A stretch of 48,166 bases of DNA from Dehalococcoidia bacterium (GCA_009841605.1 VXLM01000120.1:1-48166); one strand, 5' to 3'; shown: positions 1 to 8,483, numbered from the stretch's first letter. Notes: a model not told the origin generated them from the sequence alone. Made by a program: numbers and translations.

Positions 1-183
1 GGCGAAGACTGTGCCCACTGATATGGCGAATCCTGTTCCCTGCCACACCATGAACACGACCGCCCCCCCGACAATTAACAGGTTGGCCCACAGCTCCACG
101 TTGCCCCTCGCAAATCGCGCAAATTCCCGGGGCGAGCGGGCGAGTCTCAGCATGTCGGCAATGGCAGTTACGTCGATCTGCAA
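1..183 (-). CDS. livM: Branched-chain amino acid ABC permease, LivM-like (N-terminal fragment, cut by window edge)
   Basis: Only the first 61 codons are present; the rest lies beyond base 1. The likely start is TTG at 183-181, four bases after the stop of the preceding LivH gene and behind an AGGGAGTAGG-like ribosome site; an ATG at 153 is the alternative. The fragment has a basic, amphipathic lead (RLARSPREFARFARGN) followed by a hydrophobic segment starting at about residue 33. The call rests mainly on position: LivM normally follows LivH in branched-chain amino acid importers, and this gene is translationally close to livH. The fragment alone is too short to prove the family. Confidence 0.6.
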   Translation of the reverse strand, partial: MQIDVTAIADMLRLARSPREFARFARGNVELWANLLIVGGAVVFMVWQGTGFAISVGTVFA

Positions 184-187
184 AACC

Positions 188-1573
188 CTACTCCCTTGGC
201 AGGAGGCCCTTGGGCCAGAACGACAGGAAGAGGATGAGGACCATGAACGATATGACGTCCTTCCACTCCCCGGCAAGATCCCAGATGCCGAACTGCTCGA
301 TCATGCCCAAAGCGAACCCGCCCACGATTGCGCCGTACAGGTTGCCTATGCCTCCGACCACGGAGGCTATCCAGCCCTTCAGCAGGAGCAAGAGGCCCAT
401 CCTCGGCTGAATGGCCGTGTCGTGGCCGCTAAGCAGCCCTGCCATAGCCGCGAAGACCGCGCCGATGAAGAACACGATCGCGATGATGACGGTGGTGTTT
501 ATTCCCACCACCTTCGAGACCTCTTCGTCGTCGCCGATGGCCCGCACTGCCTTGCCGAATGAGGTCATTCTCAAGAGGAACAGCAAGAAGACGAAACCGA
601 TAATGGCCACCCCGATGGTGAAGACGTTGAACCCCTTGATGTTGCTGCCCAAGATCGTCCACGGAGCGCTGCCGAAGGCCTCCGGAAGCGGACGTGGATT
701 GCTCTCGAAGATGATGGAGGTCGCGGCGGTGATGGCCAGAAGGATGCCGAGCGTGGCGACGAGCATGATGAGGGGCGACCTTGCGCGCTCGCGCATGTAC
801 ACGTAGAGACCTCGGTAAAATGCTACGGCGACGATCCCCGCCATCAGGCAGGACACTCCCCAGCTGACGTAGAGGTTCGATCCGGGTGCGTTTGCGATGA
901 GAAACGCGCAGTATCCTCCCAGTGCCACCCCGACGATCCCCGCCATGATCAGAAAGGGTGTAGCCCTCGGCGTCGGAAGTGCGAGTCGAACGCCTCGGAA
1001 CAGGGCCCAGCCCGCAATAAACGCCACCAGGATGCCTATCGCCGGGCTAACGATGACGTGGGTGTCGTCGGTGAAGCTCAGAACGAGCCCCATGTAGCCC
1101 CCGGCGCCGACGGCCAAGAGCCCTCCGACTGCGTACAGGACTCTTCGGTCGAAACGAGGTCGCAGCTTGTGGAAGAATGCCTCGTAGAGGGCCCACGCGA
1201 CCACTCCGGCGGTCACGGCGGCAAGCATGACATTGACGTAGGGGTTTGTGTAATCGTTACCGCCGAAGCCGTCCTGTGACCTGAGGTAGAAGACGCCGTA
1301 AGCTCCTATGGCTGCCGCCGCCCCGTAGTACAGATCGAAGAACCATACGGTACTGTAGACGATGGTGAAGCCCATCGCGAGCAGGGCGTAGATGGCTCCT
1401 ACGGCCAGGCCGTTGAAGGCGAACTGCACGGCCTGATCAGGGGACTCGGTGATCTTCCATGCGAGATACGCGACTACGGCTACCGTCATCGCCGTCGCTA
1501 GGATTCTGCTGTGACCATTATCACTGGGAAGCAGACGGCTCCACCAGGCGAACCTCAGTCTTTTGAGACTCAT
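188..1573 (-). CDS. livH: Branched-chain amino acid ABC permease LivH, with expanded transmembrane region
   Basis: Inner-membrane permease of a Liv-type importer. The N-terminal GLAVGAIYALLAMGFTIVYS stretch and the C-terminal MTSFGKAVRAIGDDEE motif (the loop that contacts the ATPase in LivH proteins) are typical. At 461 residues it is about 150 longer than the usual 290-310. The extra length lies at residues 110-231, where a hydrophobic unit of about 61 residues occurs before the canonical copy at 232-292, giving three tandem units. The gene follows the binding-protein genes and precedes LivM. The ATPases LivG and LivF are not in the window and probably lie beyond base 1. Confidence 0.9.
   Translation of the reverse strand: MSLKRLRFAWWSRLLPSDNGHSRILATAMTVAVVAYLAWKITESPDQAVQFAFNGLAVGAIYALLAMGFTIVYSTVWFFDLYYGAAAAIGAYGVFYLRSQDGFGGNDYTNPYVNVMLAAVTAGVVAWALYEAFFHKLRPRFDRRVLYAVGGLLAVGAGGYMGLVLSFTDDTHVIVSPAIGILVAFIAGWALFRGVRLALPTPRATPFLIMAGIVGVALGGYCAFLIANAPGSNLYVSWGVSCLMAGIVAVAFYRGLYVYMRERARSPLIMLVATLGILLAITAATSIIFESNPRPLPEAFGSAPWTILGSNIKGFNVFTIGVAIIGFVFLLFLLRMTSFGKAVRAIGDDEEVSKVVGINTTVIIAIVFFIGAVFAAMAGLLSGHDTAIQPRMGLLLLLKGWIASVVGGIGNLYGAIVGGFALGMIEQFGIWDLAGEWKDVISFMVLILFLSFWPKGLLPRE
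698..1246 (-). repeat. Threefold tandem repeat of about 61 residues inside LivH
   Basis: Residues 110-170, 171-231 and 232-292 of LivH align with no or almost no gaps. Shared positions include Y/I-V near the start, a hydrophobic helix ending in A-x-A-(L/F)-(Y/F), a basic loop (HKLRPR / ALPTPR / YMRER), and a second glycine-rich helix (GGLLAVGAGGY / AGIVGVALGGY / ATLGILLAITA). Ordinary LivH proteins have one such unit, corresponding to the third copy. The similarity was judged by eye at protein level. Confidence 0.65.
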
Positions 1574-1597
1574 CTACGTATAGGGCCTCTGTCTAGA

Positions 1598-1630
1598 CTC
1601 CCGCGCCGTTCAAATATGACGGCGCGGGAG
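1598..1630 (-). other. Intercistronic 12-bp perfect hairpin between livK and livH
   Basis: CTCCCGCGCCGT at 1598-1609 pairs perfectly with ACGGCGCGGGAG at 1619-1630 around a 9-nt loop. There is no T-run after it on the minus strand, so it is not a standard intrinsic terminator. Its position after the binding-protein gene and before the permease gene is classical for a processing or stabilising hairpin that leaves more binding-protein mRNA than permease mRNA. Confidence 0.6.
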
Positions 1631-1714
1631 GCCTTGCATTCAGATGGACTACGCTCATCGGTCGTCCACGATGTGAAGCTATACCAATCGGCATCGAGGA
1701 CAGAAAGGAGTGAG

Positions 1715-2902
1715 CTACTCTGTCGGAGCGCCTCCAAGGACCTTGTAGCCGTTATTGTCTTCGGTTCTCTCAGCCACGGGGAGCACCTGCACGACCACGT
1801 TGGAAAGGCCCACGACTTCGCCCTTGTCGTCGAAGCTGTAGCCTACCCCAATAGCTCCGCTCCAAGTAATGTCGTAGAGACAGTCCCTGAAGCCGTCCGC
1901 GTCCTGATCGTCACCCGTCTTCTTGAGGCACTCAGCGGTGATGTACACGTCATCGTAAGCCGACCCGAGGTACCACGGCAGGGTGACCTGGCCGTAGCGG
2001 TTCCTATAGTTGCCAAGAACCTCTTGCGCCTTGTTGTTGGCAGGATCGAGGTCCGCCGTGATGGCCTTCAGGCCCGTGGCGGCGTCCCCGGCGATCTTTA
2101 GAGCCTCAGACCCGACGGGTACGACCTCGGAGTAGATATTCCCTTCGTAGCCCAGTTCCCGTAGCTGCTTGACGATGGTCCCGCCACTGAATTCCCCCTG
2201 CGCGGCCAGGAGAACGGCATCAGGGTTTGCGTTGAGCAGCTTGGTCAACTGGGTCCTGAAATCGGTGGTCTCTGACGCGTACTGCTCCTCCGCCACGACC
2301 TCGCCGCCGCGCTTCTCGAACTGCGCGACGGAGGCCCGCCTCACGCCCTCGGCGTAGTCGGTGGACTCGTTGATGGTGGCGAGCTTGCGGATCCCGTCCG
2401 CCCACAGCACGTTACCGGTGTCGATGCCAAGCTGCGCGTCACTCATCGCCGTCCGGAAGATATAGTCGCCGGCCTCGGCGATGTCCGGGTTCGTTGCAAG
2501 CCCTGAGAACATCACCACGCCGTCGGCCTCCGCGAGAGGCGCCGCTCCCAGCATGGCGCCGCTGCACGATGTGCCGAGGATGATCTTCACTCCGTCCACG
2601 TCAGTCAGCTTGTTGTAGGCGGTGATCGAGTCTTGGGCGCTGCACTTCGAGTCTTCGACGACTAGCTCGATCATACGCCCGTTGATGCCGCCGGCCGCGT
2701 TAATCTCTTCAACGGCCAGCTGCTTAGCCTGATTGGCCACCTGCCCGTAGGTCTCGCCGGGACCTGTAAGCGACTCCATGACTCCTATGCGAAACGGTTC
2801 TCCGTCTCCCTCATCTTCATCATCTCCACAAGCCACGACCACCGACACCAGAACCGCCAGCAAGCCTAATGCGACAATTCGTTTCCATGAGAATAATTGC
2901 AT
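1715..2902 (-). CDS. livK: Branched-chain amino acid ABC substrate-binding lipoprotein, copy 1
   Basis: Extracytoplasmic Leu/Ile/Val-type binding protein (periplasmic-binding fold type I). The start chosen is the internal ATG at 2902, because it has an AAAGGGGG ribosome site seven bases upstream and yields a clean lipoprotein signal: MQLFSWKR, a hydrophobic core, then VVAC with the lipid-attachment Cys at about residue 25. An acidic linker (DDEDEGDGE) follows, then FRIGVMESLTGPGETYGQV and the conserved AVEEINAAGGINGR segment. Length 395 residues. It has its own candidate promoter (2955-2983) and is a close paralogue of the protein at 3070-4254, so the two may have different ligand preference or expression. 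Confidence 0.92.
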   Translation of the reverse strand: MQLFSWKRIVALGLLAVLVSVVVACGDDEDEGDGEPFRIGVMESLTGPGETYGQVANQAKQLAVEEINAAGGINGRMIELVVEDSKCSAQDSITAYNKLTDVDGVKIILGTSCSGAMLGAAPLAEADGVVMFSGLATNPDIAEAGDYIFRTAMSDAQLGIDTGNVLWADGIRKLATINESTDYAEGVRRASVAQFEKRGGEVVAEEQYASETTDFRTQLTKLLNANPDAVLLAAQGEFSGGTIVKQLRELGYEGNIYSEVVPVGSEALKIAGDAATGLKAITADLDPANNKAQEVLGNYRNRYGQVTLPWYLGSAYDDVYITAECLKKTGDDQDADGFRDCLYDITWSGAIGVGYSFDDKGEVVGLSNVVVQVLPVAERTEDNNGYKVLGGAPTE

Positions 2903-2954
2903 GACAAACCCCCTTTTCGTAAGGATGCTCCCTATAGGCTGATGCTTCCGATAC

Positions 2955-2983
2955 GTTTTATCACCGCTACGTGAGTCTTGCAA
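2955..2983 (-). promoter_or_regulatory. Candidate sigma-70 promoter of livK copy 1
   Basis: On the minus strand TTGCAA (2983-2978) is followed after 17 bases by TAAAAC (2960-2955). It sits 53 bases upstream of the ATG at 2902 and downstream of the first binding-protein gene, so copy 1 could be expressed separately. Confidence 0.4.
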
Positions 2984-3069
2984 GTACGTGAACCACGTTG
3001 AAATTACGAATCATTCACAATTCGATCATGCGTGGACCAACACAAACGCATCACGCCGTGCGTAACACC

Positions 3070-4254
3070 TTACTCTGGCTGATCGTCGCCTAGGACGCGA
3101 TACCCAAAGTTCTCCTCGGTCCTCTGGGCCGGGGGAAGGACCTCGACGACAGCCCTTGACAGCCCTACGACCTCGCCGTCTTCGTCGAAGCTGTAGTTGT
3201 CTCCGAGAGCGCCGCTCCAGGTGATGCCGTACAGACAGTCTCGAAATCCGTCGGCGTCCTGATCGTCTTTGGTCTGCCTGAGGCATTCCGCCGCGATCTG
3301 CACGTCGTCATAAGCCGAACCGAGGTGCCACGGCAGGGTTATATAATTGAAACGTTTCCGGAAGTTGGCAAGCACTTCCTGGGCCTTAGCGTTGTTGGGG
3401 TCGGGAGCGGCCGTGATTGCCTTGAGGCCTGTTGCCGCATCGCCCGCGATATTGAGTGCGGTCGTTCCCACCGTGATCGTTTCCCCGTAGATCGGCCCCT
3501 CATATCCCAGCTCTCGCGCCTGTTTGACGATGGTGCCCGCCGAGAACTCGGACTGCGGCGCTATGTGGAGAGCGTCCGGGTTGGCATCAATCAGCTTCGT
3601 CAGCTGCGATCGGAAGTCCGTGGTGTCGGAGCCGTATCGTTCCTCGGCGATGACCCTGCCGCCGTTCTTCTCGAACTGGGCAACCGAGGTGCGCCTCACA
3701 CCCGCGGCGTAGTCGGTCTCTTCTGTGATGGTGGCAAGCGCTTGGACTCCGTCCGCCCAAAGAACGTCGCCCGTTCTGATGCCCACCTCGATATCGCTGA
3801 TCTGCGTGCGGAAGATGTAGTCGCCCGCGTTGGCGATGTCGGGATTGCTGGCAAGGCCCGAAAAGAGCACCACTCCGTCAGCCTCGGCGAGCGGCGCTAC
3901 GCCGAGCATCGCGCCGCTGCACGATGTGCCGAGGATGATCTTCATCCCGTCCACGTCGGTGAGCTTGTTGTAGGCATTAATCGCGTCCTGAGCGCTGCAT
4001 TTCGAGTCCTCAACGACAAGCTCCAGCATACGCCCGTCGATCCCGCCCGCCGCGTTGATCTCGTCCATGGCCATCTGCTTGGCATTGTTGGCCACTTGCC
4101 CGTAGGTCTCACCCGCGCCCGTGAGGGATTCCATGACGCCTATCTGATACGGGCTGTCATCACCCTCCTCGTCCGTCCCGCAAGCCACGGCCAGAAGAAT
4201 GACCATTACCGGCAGTCCTATCGTGAAGATCGATTTCCAGGACGAGAATCGCAT
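3070..4254 (-). CDS. livK: Branched-chain amino acid ABC substrate-binding lipoprotein, copy 2
   Basis: 394-residue Liv-type binding lipoprotein and first gene of the importer locus. ATG at 4254 has an AAGGAG site eight bases upstream. The signal peptide is MRFSSWKSIFTIG plus a hydrophobic core and the lipobox LLAVAC; an acidic linker (GTDEEGDDS) precedes the fold. The body begins YQIGVMESLTGAGETYGQVA and matches copy 1 almost throughout, including the ILGTSCSGAMLG stretch and DDQDADGFRDCLY near the end. By eye the two are about 70 percent identical, indicating a tandem duplication that has diverged appreciably. Confidence 0.92.
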   Translation of the reverse strand: MRFSSWKSIFTIGLPVMVILLAVACGTDEEGDDSPYQIGVMESLTGAGETYGQVANNAKQMAMDEINAAGGIDGRMLELVVEDSKCSAQDAINAYNKLTDVDGMKIILGTSCSGAMLGVAPLAEADGVVLFSGLASNPDIANAGDYIFRTQISDIEVGIRTGDVLWADGVQALATITEETDYAAGVRRTSVAQFEKNGGRVIAEERYGSDTTDFRSQLTKLIDANPDALHIAPQSEFSAGTIVKQARELGYEGPIYGETITVGTTALNIAGDAATGLKAITAAPDPNNAKAQEVLANFRKRFNYITLPWHLGSAYDDVQIAAECLRQTKDDQDADGFRDCLYGITWSGALGDNYSFDEDGEVVGLSRAVVEVLPPAQRTEENFGYRVLGDDQPE

Positions 4255-4364
4255 GAAATAACTCCTTAGATCTGCTGTTGCTCCCCCACCTCATCAACGG
4301 ACTGCGTCGCCGGGTGTTAGAGATACTGTCTCGATTGGCTAATGCATAAACCGATCCCAAGAGA

Positions 4365-4370
4365 ATTATA
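4365..4370 (-). promoter_or_regulatory. Candidate -10 element of the liv operon
   Basis: A perfect TATAAT lies on the minus strand at 4370-4365, 111 bases upstream of the first binding-protein start, in the divergent gap with the RNase D gene. No good -35 element was found at the proper spacing, so this is tentative. Confidence 0.35.
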
Positions 4371-4443
4371 CCCTAGAACAAATGACCGCCAGCATCAGTC
4401 GTCCTGCACCCGGTTAACCCTTACCCCTCTCCCCACCTGGTTG

Positions 4444-4452
4444 TGGTACACT
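4444..4452 (+). promoter_or_regulatory. Extended -10 promoter for rnd, suggesting a leaderless mRNA
   Basis: TGGTACACT (TGn plus TACACT) ends at 4452, ten bases before the chosen ATG at 4462. Transcription would begin about at the start codon. No Shine-Dalgarno sequence is visible before the ATG, which agrees with leaderless initiation. Confidence 0.4.
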
Positions 4453-4461
4453 CCCGCGTCG

Positions 4462-5682
4462 ATGAGTCAACACCACCGAACCGACACTAAACCCCGCAAA
4501 GGATCATCTTCGCCTCCCTCGCAACGGCGCGGTCGAGCGCCGACCAAAGACTACGAGTTGATCACCGATGACAACCGCTTCAGGCGGGTCATCGAGCAAA
4601 TCTCCAGGGAGCCCCGAGTTGCCTTCGATCTCGAGTCGAACGGCTTCTTTCGGTACCCCGAACGCATCTGCCTCATCCAGCTATTTGCTTCTGGCCGCGT
4701 CTGCTTGATAGACCCCCTCGCCATCGACGACATGAGTCCCCTGGGCGAGGTCTTGTCGAGCCCCGCCGTCGAGACCGTGCTCCACTCCGGCGACCACGAC
4801 ATTCGAAGCCTCGACCGTGACTGGGGATTCCACGTTGGAAACCTCTTCGACACAAGCATTGCGGCTGCCTTCGTGGGGAGCGAGCGTCTCGGACTGGCCT
4901 CGACTCTGCAGGACTTCATGGGGATTGAAATTCCGAAAGAAAAAAACATCCAGCGCTCGGATTGGTCCATTCGCCCGCTGAGCGACGCGGCTTTGACATA
5001 CGCCGCCGGGGATGTTCTGCACCTTTTCGGCCTGCGAGACAAGCTCGTCGAAAGACTTGGCGCGCTCAACCGACTCCATTGGGTCAGAGAGGAGTGCGAC
5101 CGGCTGGCGGCGATTCGCTACAACCCGCCCGACCCGGAACTGGCGGTCTTCGCAGTCAAGGGATCGCGCGATTTGGACGGCCATGGACTTTCCATATTGA
5201 AGGCGCTGATGGAGTATCGGGAACACCATGCGCTCCGGCTAGGTAGGCCACACTTCCGCGTGATTCCGGACGCCGCATTGTTGACGCTCGCGGCGGAACC
5301 CAAGTCTGATCTGCGTGATGTGCGGGGCCTCGGAATGTTTGCGCGGGGCAGACTGGCGGCAGGGCTTCGAGACGCCATCAAGAAAGGTATGGCCGCCGAG
5401 CCTCTCCAAAGACCGCGACAGCCACGCGGCCGCCGACTCTCCCGCGCCGAGCGTGCGAAAGTGGGGCAGCGGCTGGACAAGCTCAGGGCTTGGCGCACGG
5501 AACACGCAAAGAGACTTTCACTGGCAGTTGGCCTCCTCTGGCCCATGGCGAGTCTGCAAAGGCTTGCTTCGTTCCCCGACGACCTGGAGACCGAGCTTGA
5601 AGCGCCGGGGATCAGGCAATGGCAGCGCGAGGAGTTCGAGGAATCGCTTCGACGGCTGGTCGACCAAGAGTTTCGGTCGTAG
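4462..5682 (+). CDS. rnd: Ribonuclease D (DEDD 3'-5' exoribonuclease with HRDC domain)
   Basis: 406 residues from the ATG at 4462; an upstream in-frame ATG at 4342 would add 40 residues that do not look like RNase D. After a basic, Ser/Pro-rich lead of about 28 residues comes the DEDDy nuclease: VAFDLESNGF (D56, E58), the HSGDHDIRSLDRD segment, and the YAAGD motif near residues 180-184. An HRDC nucleic-acid-binding domain follows at roughly 240-320 (DLDGHGLSILKALMEYRE). The family trims 3' ends of tRNA and other stable RNAs in the cytoplasm. The gene ends 13 bases from the end of a convergent exoribonuclease gene. Confidence 0.9.
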   Translation: MSQHHRTDTKPRKGSSSPPSQRRGRAPTKDYELITDDNRFRRVIEQISREPRVAFDLESNGFFRYPERICLIQLFASGRVCLIDPLAIDDMSPLGEVLSSPAVETVLHSGDHDIRSLDRDWGFHVGNLFDTSIAAAFVGSERLGLASTLQDFMGIEIPKEKNIQRSDWSIRPLSDAALTYAAGDVLHLFGLRDKLVERLGALNRLHWVREECDRLAAIRYNPPDPELAVFAVKGSRDLDGHGLSILKALMEYREHHALRLGRPHFRVIPDAALLTLAAEPKSDLRDVRGLGMFARGRLAAGLRDAIKKGMAAEPLQRPRQPRGRRLSRAERAKVGQRLDKLRAWRTEHAKRLSLAVGLLWPMASLQRLASFPDDLETELEAPGIRQWQREEFEESLRRLVDQEFRS

Positions 5683-5695
5683 CGCCACGCCAACC

Positions 5696-7732
5696 CTATT
5701 GCGTTTCCGCCGATTGCTGCACGTGGAGGAAGTAGGCCTGCCGACGCCACAGGTCGACTCCCGTCAGCTTGAGTGTCACCGTCGTTCCCGGCTCAATCAT
5801 GTTAGGCAACTCGGCGCGGACGCGGAACGGGTACTCGTCAAGGTCGAGCGCGGCAAGACGGCGAGGCTCGTTCTCCAGAACATAGGCTGTGAAGTGGTCG
5901 GCCTCATCAGGGGACCCGAGTCGCGTCAACATCAGGTACTTGAGGAACCAGTATCGACGCCGCGCCTCCTCGATCCGGGACACCTCTCTCATTTGAACCT
6001 CGGCGCGCTTGGCCACCGACGAAATATCGTCGGCGGAATAGACCGGCTCGCCTGACGCGAGAAAGTGGCTGATCTGCCGCTGCATTACGAGGTCGGGGTA
6101 TCGTCGCAGGGGAGAGGTGGCCTGGATGTAGGCATCTACGCCGAGACCGACGTGTGGGGTCGGTGTCACACTAATGACCGCTGGTGTGAACCTTCGCATG
6201 AGCCGGTATCGCTGGAGCCGAGTCAGCGGGCGAAGGACTCCTTCCTCGTCATACAGGTCGAGGTCGGCCACATCAGGCGCGGACTGCGAACGGTACGACG
6301 CCGGAAGGTCGTTGACCTTGCAGTAGTCGGCCATCAACGAGTTGCACAGCACCATCATCTCGGAGACGAGGTCACGGGCCGGCGTGCTTCGAGCGACCAC
6401 CCTCACGTCGATGTCGGTCGGGGCGGTGACCTTGATGATCATCTCCTCGCGGTTCACGTTGAACGCGCCCGCCCGCTCCCGCTGCGCAAGAAGGGTTTGT
6501 GCGAGTTCGCTGAGAGGTTGCAGGACGCGGTGCCATCCGCGCGTCTCGTCTGCAATCGCGTCGTCCGCCTCGACATAGGAAATGGCGGCCCGGCTACGTA
6601 TGAGAGACGGTCTGATCTCGTAGTCCTGCACCTGTCCCGACTCGTCGATGCTGACGAGCAGGCTCACGGCCGGACGAACTTGGTCGGGATCGAGGCTTCC
6701 AACGTGGTGGACGAATTCCGGCGGGAGCATCGGTATCGAGCGATCGGGGAGGTAGAGGGTCGCCATCCTCCGGTCCGCTTCCATGTTCATCGCCCCGTCG
6801 ATGGCTACGAGCGCGCCTGCGTCCGCGATGTGAACGCCGAGGCGGAATCCGTCGTCGACCGTCTCTATGGAGAGCGCGTCATCACGGTCTCGTGTGTCCG
6901 CGTCGTCGATGGTGAAGGTGTCGAGTTCCGTGAGGTCGAGCCGCTCCCGGTCGTCCGAGAGAGAATTTCGAGGAATAGCCTCCGTCTCTTCGAGCGCGGC
7001 TTTAGAAAAATCCTCCTCGATCTCGGCGCGGTGCAGCTCCAATGGCTCGTCATCCGAAAAGACTCCCGCCCCCGCAAGCAGGTCGAATGCCCGGCGCTGG
7101 AGATCGCGAGTCCCGTCCGACGCATCGTGCAGCAAGCTGTGCGCGGCATAGCTGCGGGTATATTCGTCACCATGTACGGCGAAGCCCCTAATGTGTTCCA
7201 AGAAATTCTCGTGCAGGCGTGACATGGGATCGGGGAGAGTCCCGGAATTCAAGGAGGCCATGAGGGTCTCGGCAGCCTCGGCATTCTCCGCCTCCCGCCG
7301 CCGCCGGGCACGAAGAGCCTCAAGTTCCTCCTCCGTACGAGGAACGTGCCCCCCGTCTTGAAGGACGAAGTAGTCGGAGCCGTGATCGAGATGCAGCGTC
7401 AGGGCGACCATCTCTGCTGGCCCGAAGTCGCTGTCATAGTACAGATCGGCGATCTCTTTAACGCTCATAGCGATCTGTTCGTCGACCGCTACCTCCCAGA
7501 CTTCCGATAGGTCTATTTCTTTGGTCGCCTTCTCCGCCCCGTCGCGAAATTTCAGGAAACCTTCGTAGTCGCGAGGGACGATTCCTGTCGCGTACAACAC
7601 GCGATCGGCGGGCAGCTTGGCCTGCTTGTTGCGACCAAGTGCGAGGGTGACACGCGACGGGGTCCTGTCCACGTAGCGCAGGACGGTTGCTCCCTGGTTC
7701 AGTCGGGCGACCACAATCTCATCAGGTTCCAT
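5696..7732 (-). CDS. RNB-domain exoribonuclease (RNase II/R type)
   Basis: 678 residues. The central RNB catalytic domain, roughly 264-590, begins FTIDDADTRDRDDALSIE, carrying the clustered aspartates that bind Mg in this family, followed by RLGVHIADAGALV and later SPLRRYPDLVMQRQI. The N-terminal 250 residues show no clear cold-shock repeats, and the C-terminal 60 residues look like a small OB/S1-like barrel (TTVTLKLTGVDLWRRQAYF). It degrades RNA processively from the 3' end. ATG at 7732. It is shorter than typical RNase R and closer to the RNase II-like proteins of Chloroflexota and cyanobacteria; which subgroup it belongs to is uncertain. Confidence 0.88.
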   Translation of the reverse strand: MEPDEIVVARLNQGATVLRYVDRTPSRVTLALGRNKQAKLPADRVLYATGIVPRDYEGFLKFRDGAEKATKEIDLSEVWEVAVDEQIAMSVKEIADLYYDSDFGPAEMVALTLHLDHGSDYFVLQDGGHVPRTEEELEALRARRRREAENAEAAETLMASLNSGTLPDPMSRLHENFLEHIRGFAVHGDEYTRSYAAHSLLHDASDGTRDLQRRAFDLLAGAGVFSDDEPLELHRAEIEEDFSKAALEETEAIPRNSLSDDRERLDLTELDTFTIDDADTRDRDDALSIETVDDGFRLGVHIADAGALVAIDGAMNMEADRRMATLYLPDRSIPMLPPEFVHHVGSLDPDQVRPAVSLLVSIDESGQVQDYEIRPSLIRSRAAISYVEADDAIADETRGWHRVLQPLSELAQTLLAQRERAGAFNVNREEMIIKVTAPTDIDVRVVARSTPARDLVSEMMVLCNSLMADYCKVNDLPASYRSQSAPDVADLDLYDEEGVLRPLTRLQRYRLMRRFTPAVISVTPTPHVGLGVDAYIQATSPLRRYPDLVMQRQISHFLASGEPVYSADDISSVAKRAEVQMREVSRIEEARRRYWFLKYLMLTRLGSPDEADHFTAYVLENEPRRLAALDLDEYPFRVRAELPNMIEPGTTVTLKLTGVDLWRRQAYFLHVQQSAETQ

Positions 7733-7808
7733 GAATCCAGCCTACAGCGTATGAGATGGGTACGCTAGTCGAAGACGGCGCTCGAACACGGGCAGATGGA
7801 AGTATCCC

Positions 7809-8483
7809 TCAAGCGGAAGGCGCTTCCGTCCGCGATGGCATATCCGAGTCGTCAGATGGTTCGATGGGTTTGGTGCTTCCGTTTCTCAAGCCCACTATGG
7901 GCTTCATGACGCCCACAAGGAGCCGCAGCACAAACTCCAAGGCTATGAGGAAGACCAGATAGTAGAAAATGGTCTCGCTGTAATCTCCGGCCATTCTCAG
8001 CCTGTCCAGGGAATCCGAAACGGAAGAGAATGACGAATTGATGAGCAGAGCGCTCAGTACCGCGAAAGGCAGGATCTTGGCCAGGTCCCGAGCGAGGTCT
8101 TCCTTGTAGTAGGCCGTGACGCGGATGGCGCTGACCGTGACGAGGGCTATAAGTAGCGTTTGCGAGAAGGTCTGATCTTTGGACAAGAAAGCCAATATCA
8201 CCGTCAGGACTGCGAACCAGAAGAACGCGAATACCGGGAAAAGAAGGAGGTACTTGACGACAAAGAGAATTCGGTGAAGGAGAGACCTCATCCATCGGAA
8301 GCTAAGCCCTTCATATTTGCCTATATCCAACTCGAATACGTCCCTGGCAGCCACGAACCGGTAGAACTTGAAAACAAAGATCGCAAAGATGGACATGCCG
8401 AGAACGTAAACCAACACGGGCCACAACGCGTCCATGGCGTCATTGATATTCAGTCCCTTGGTAAAGATGTCGTTTATGTCCAT
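7809..8483 (-). CDS. Hypothetical integral membrane protein
   Basis: 224 residues, family not recognised. ATG at 8483 has a GGGAAGG ribosome site. About five hydrophobic segments can be seen, at roughly residues 22-45, 78-105, 108-125, 138-155 and 173-195, separated by short charged loops (YKEDLARDLAK, SDSLDRLRMAGDYSE). The C-terminal 25 residues are polar, probably a cytoplasmic tail. It lies between the exoribonuclease gene and a noncoding stretch with a palindromic promoter, and does not form an obvious operon. Confidence 0.75.
   Translation of the reverse strand: MDINDIFTKGLNINDAMDALWPVLVYVLGMSIFAIFVFKFYRFVAARDVFELDIGKYEGLSFRWMRSLLHRILFVVKYLLLFPVFAFFWFAVLTVILAFLSKDQTFSQTLLIALVTVSAIRVTAYYKEDLARDLAKILPFAVLSALLINSSFSSVSDSLDRLRMAGDYSETIFYYLVFLIALEFVLRLLVGVMKPIVGLRNGSTKPIEPSDDSDMPSRTEAPSA

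Noticed and set aside
3325-4269. Long plus-strand open frame opposite livK copy 2
   Set aside because: It is antisense to a well-supported lipoprotein gene, has Arg/Val/Asp-rich shadow composition and no ribosome site. Similar long antisense frames at 6065-7222 and 8968-10395 were rejected for the same reason.
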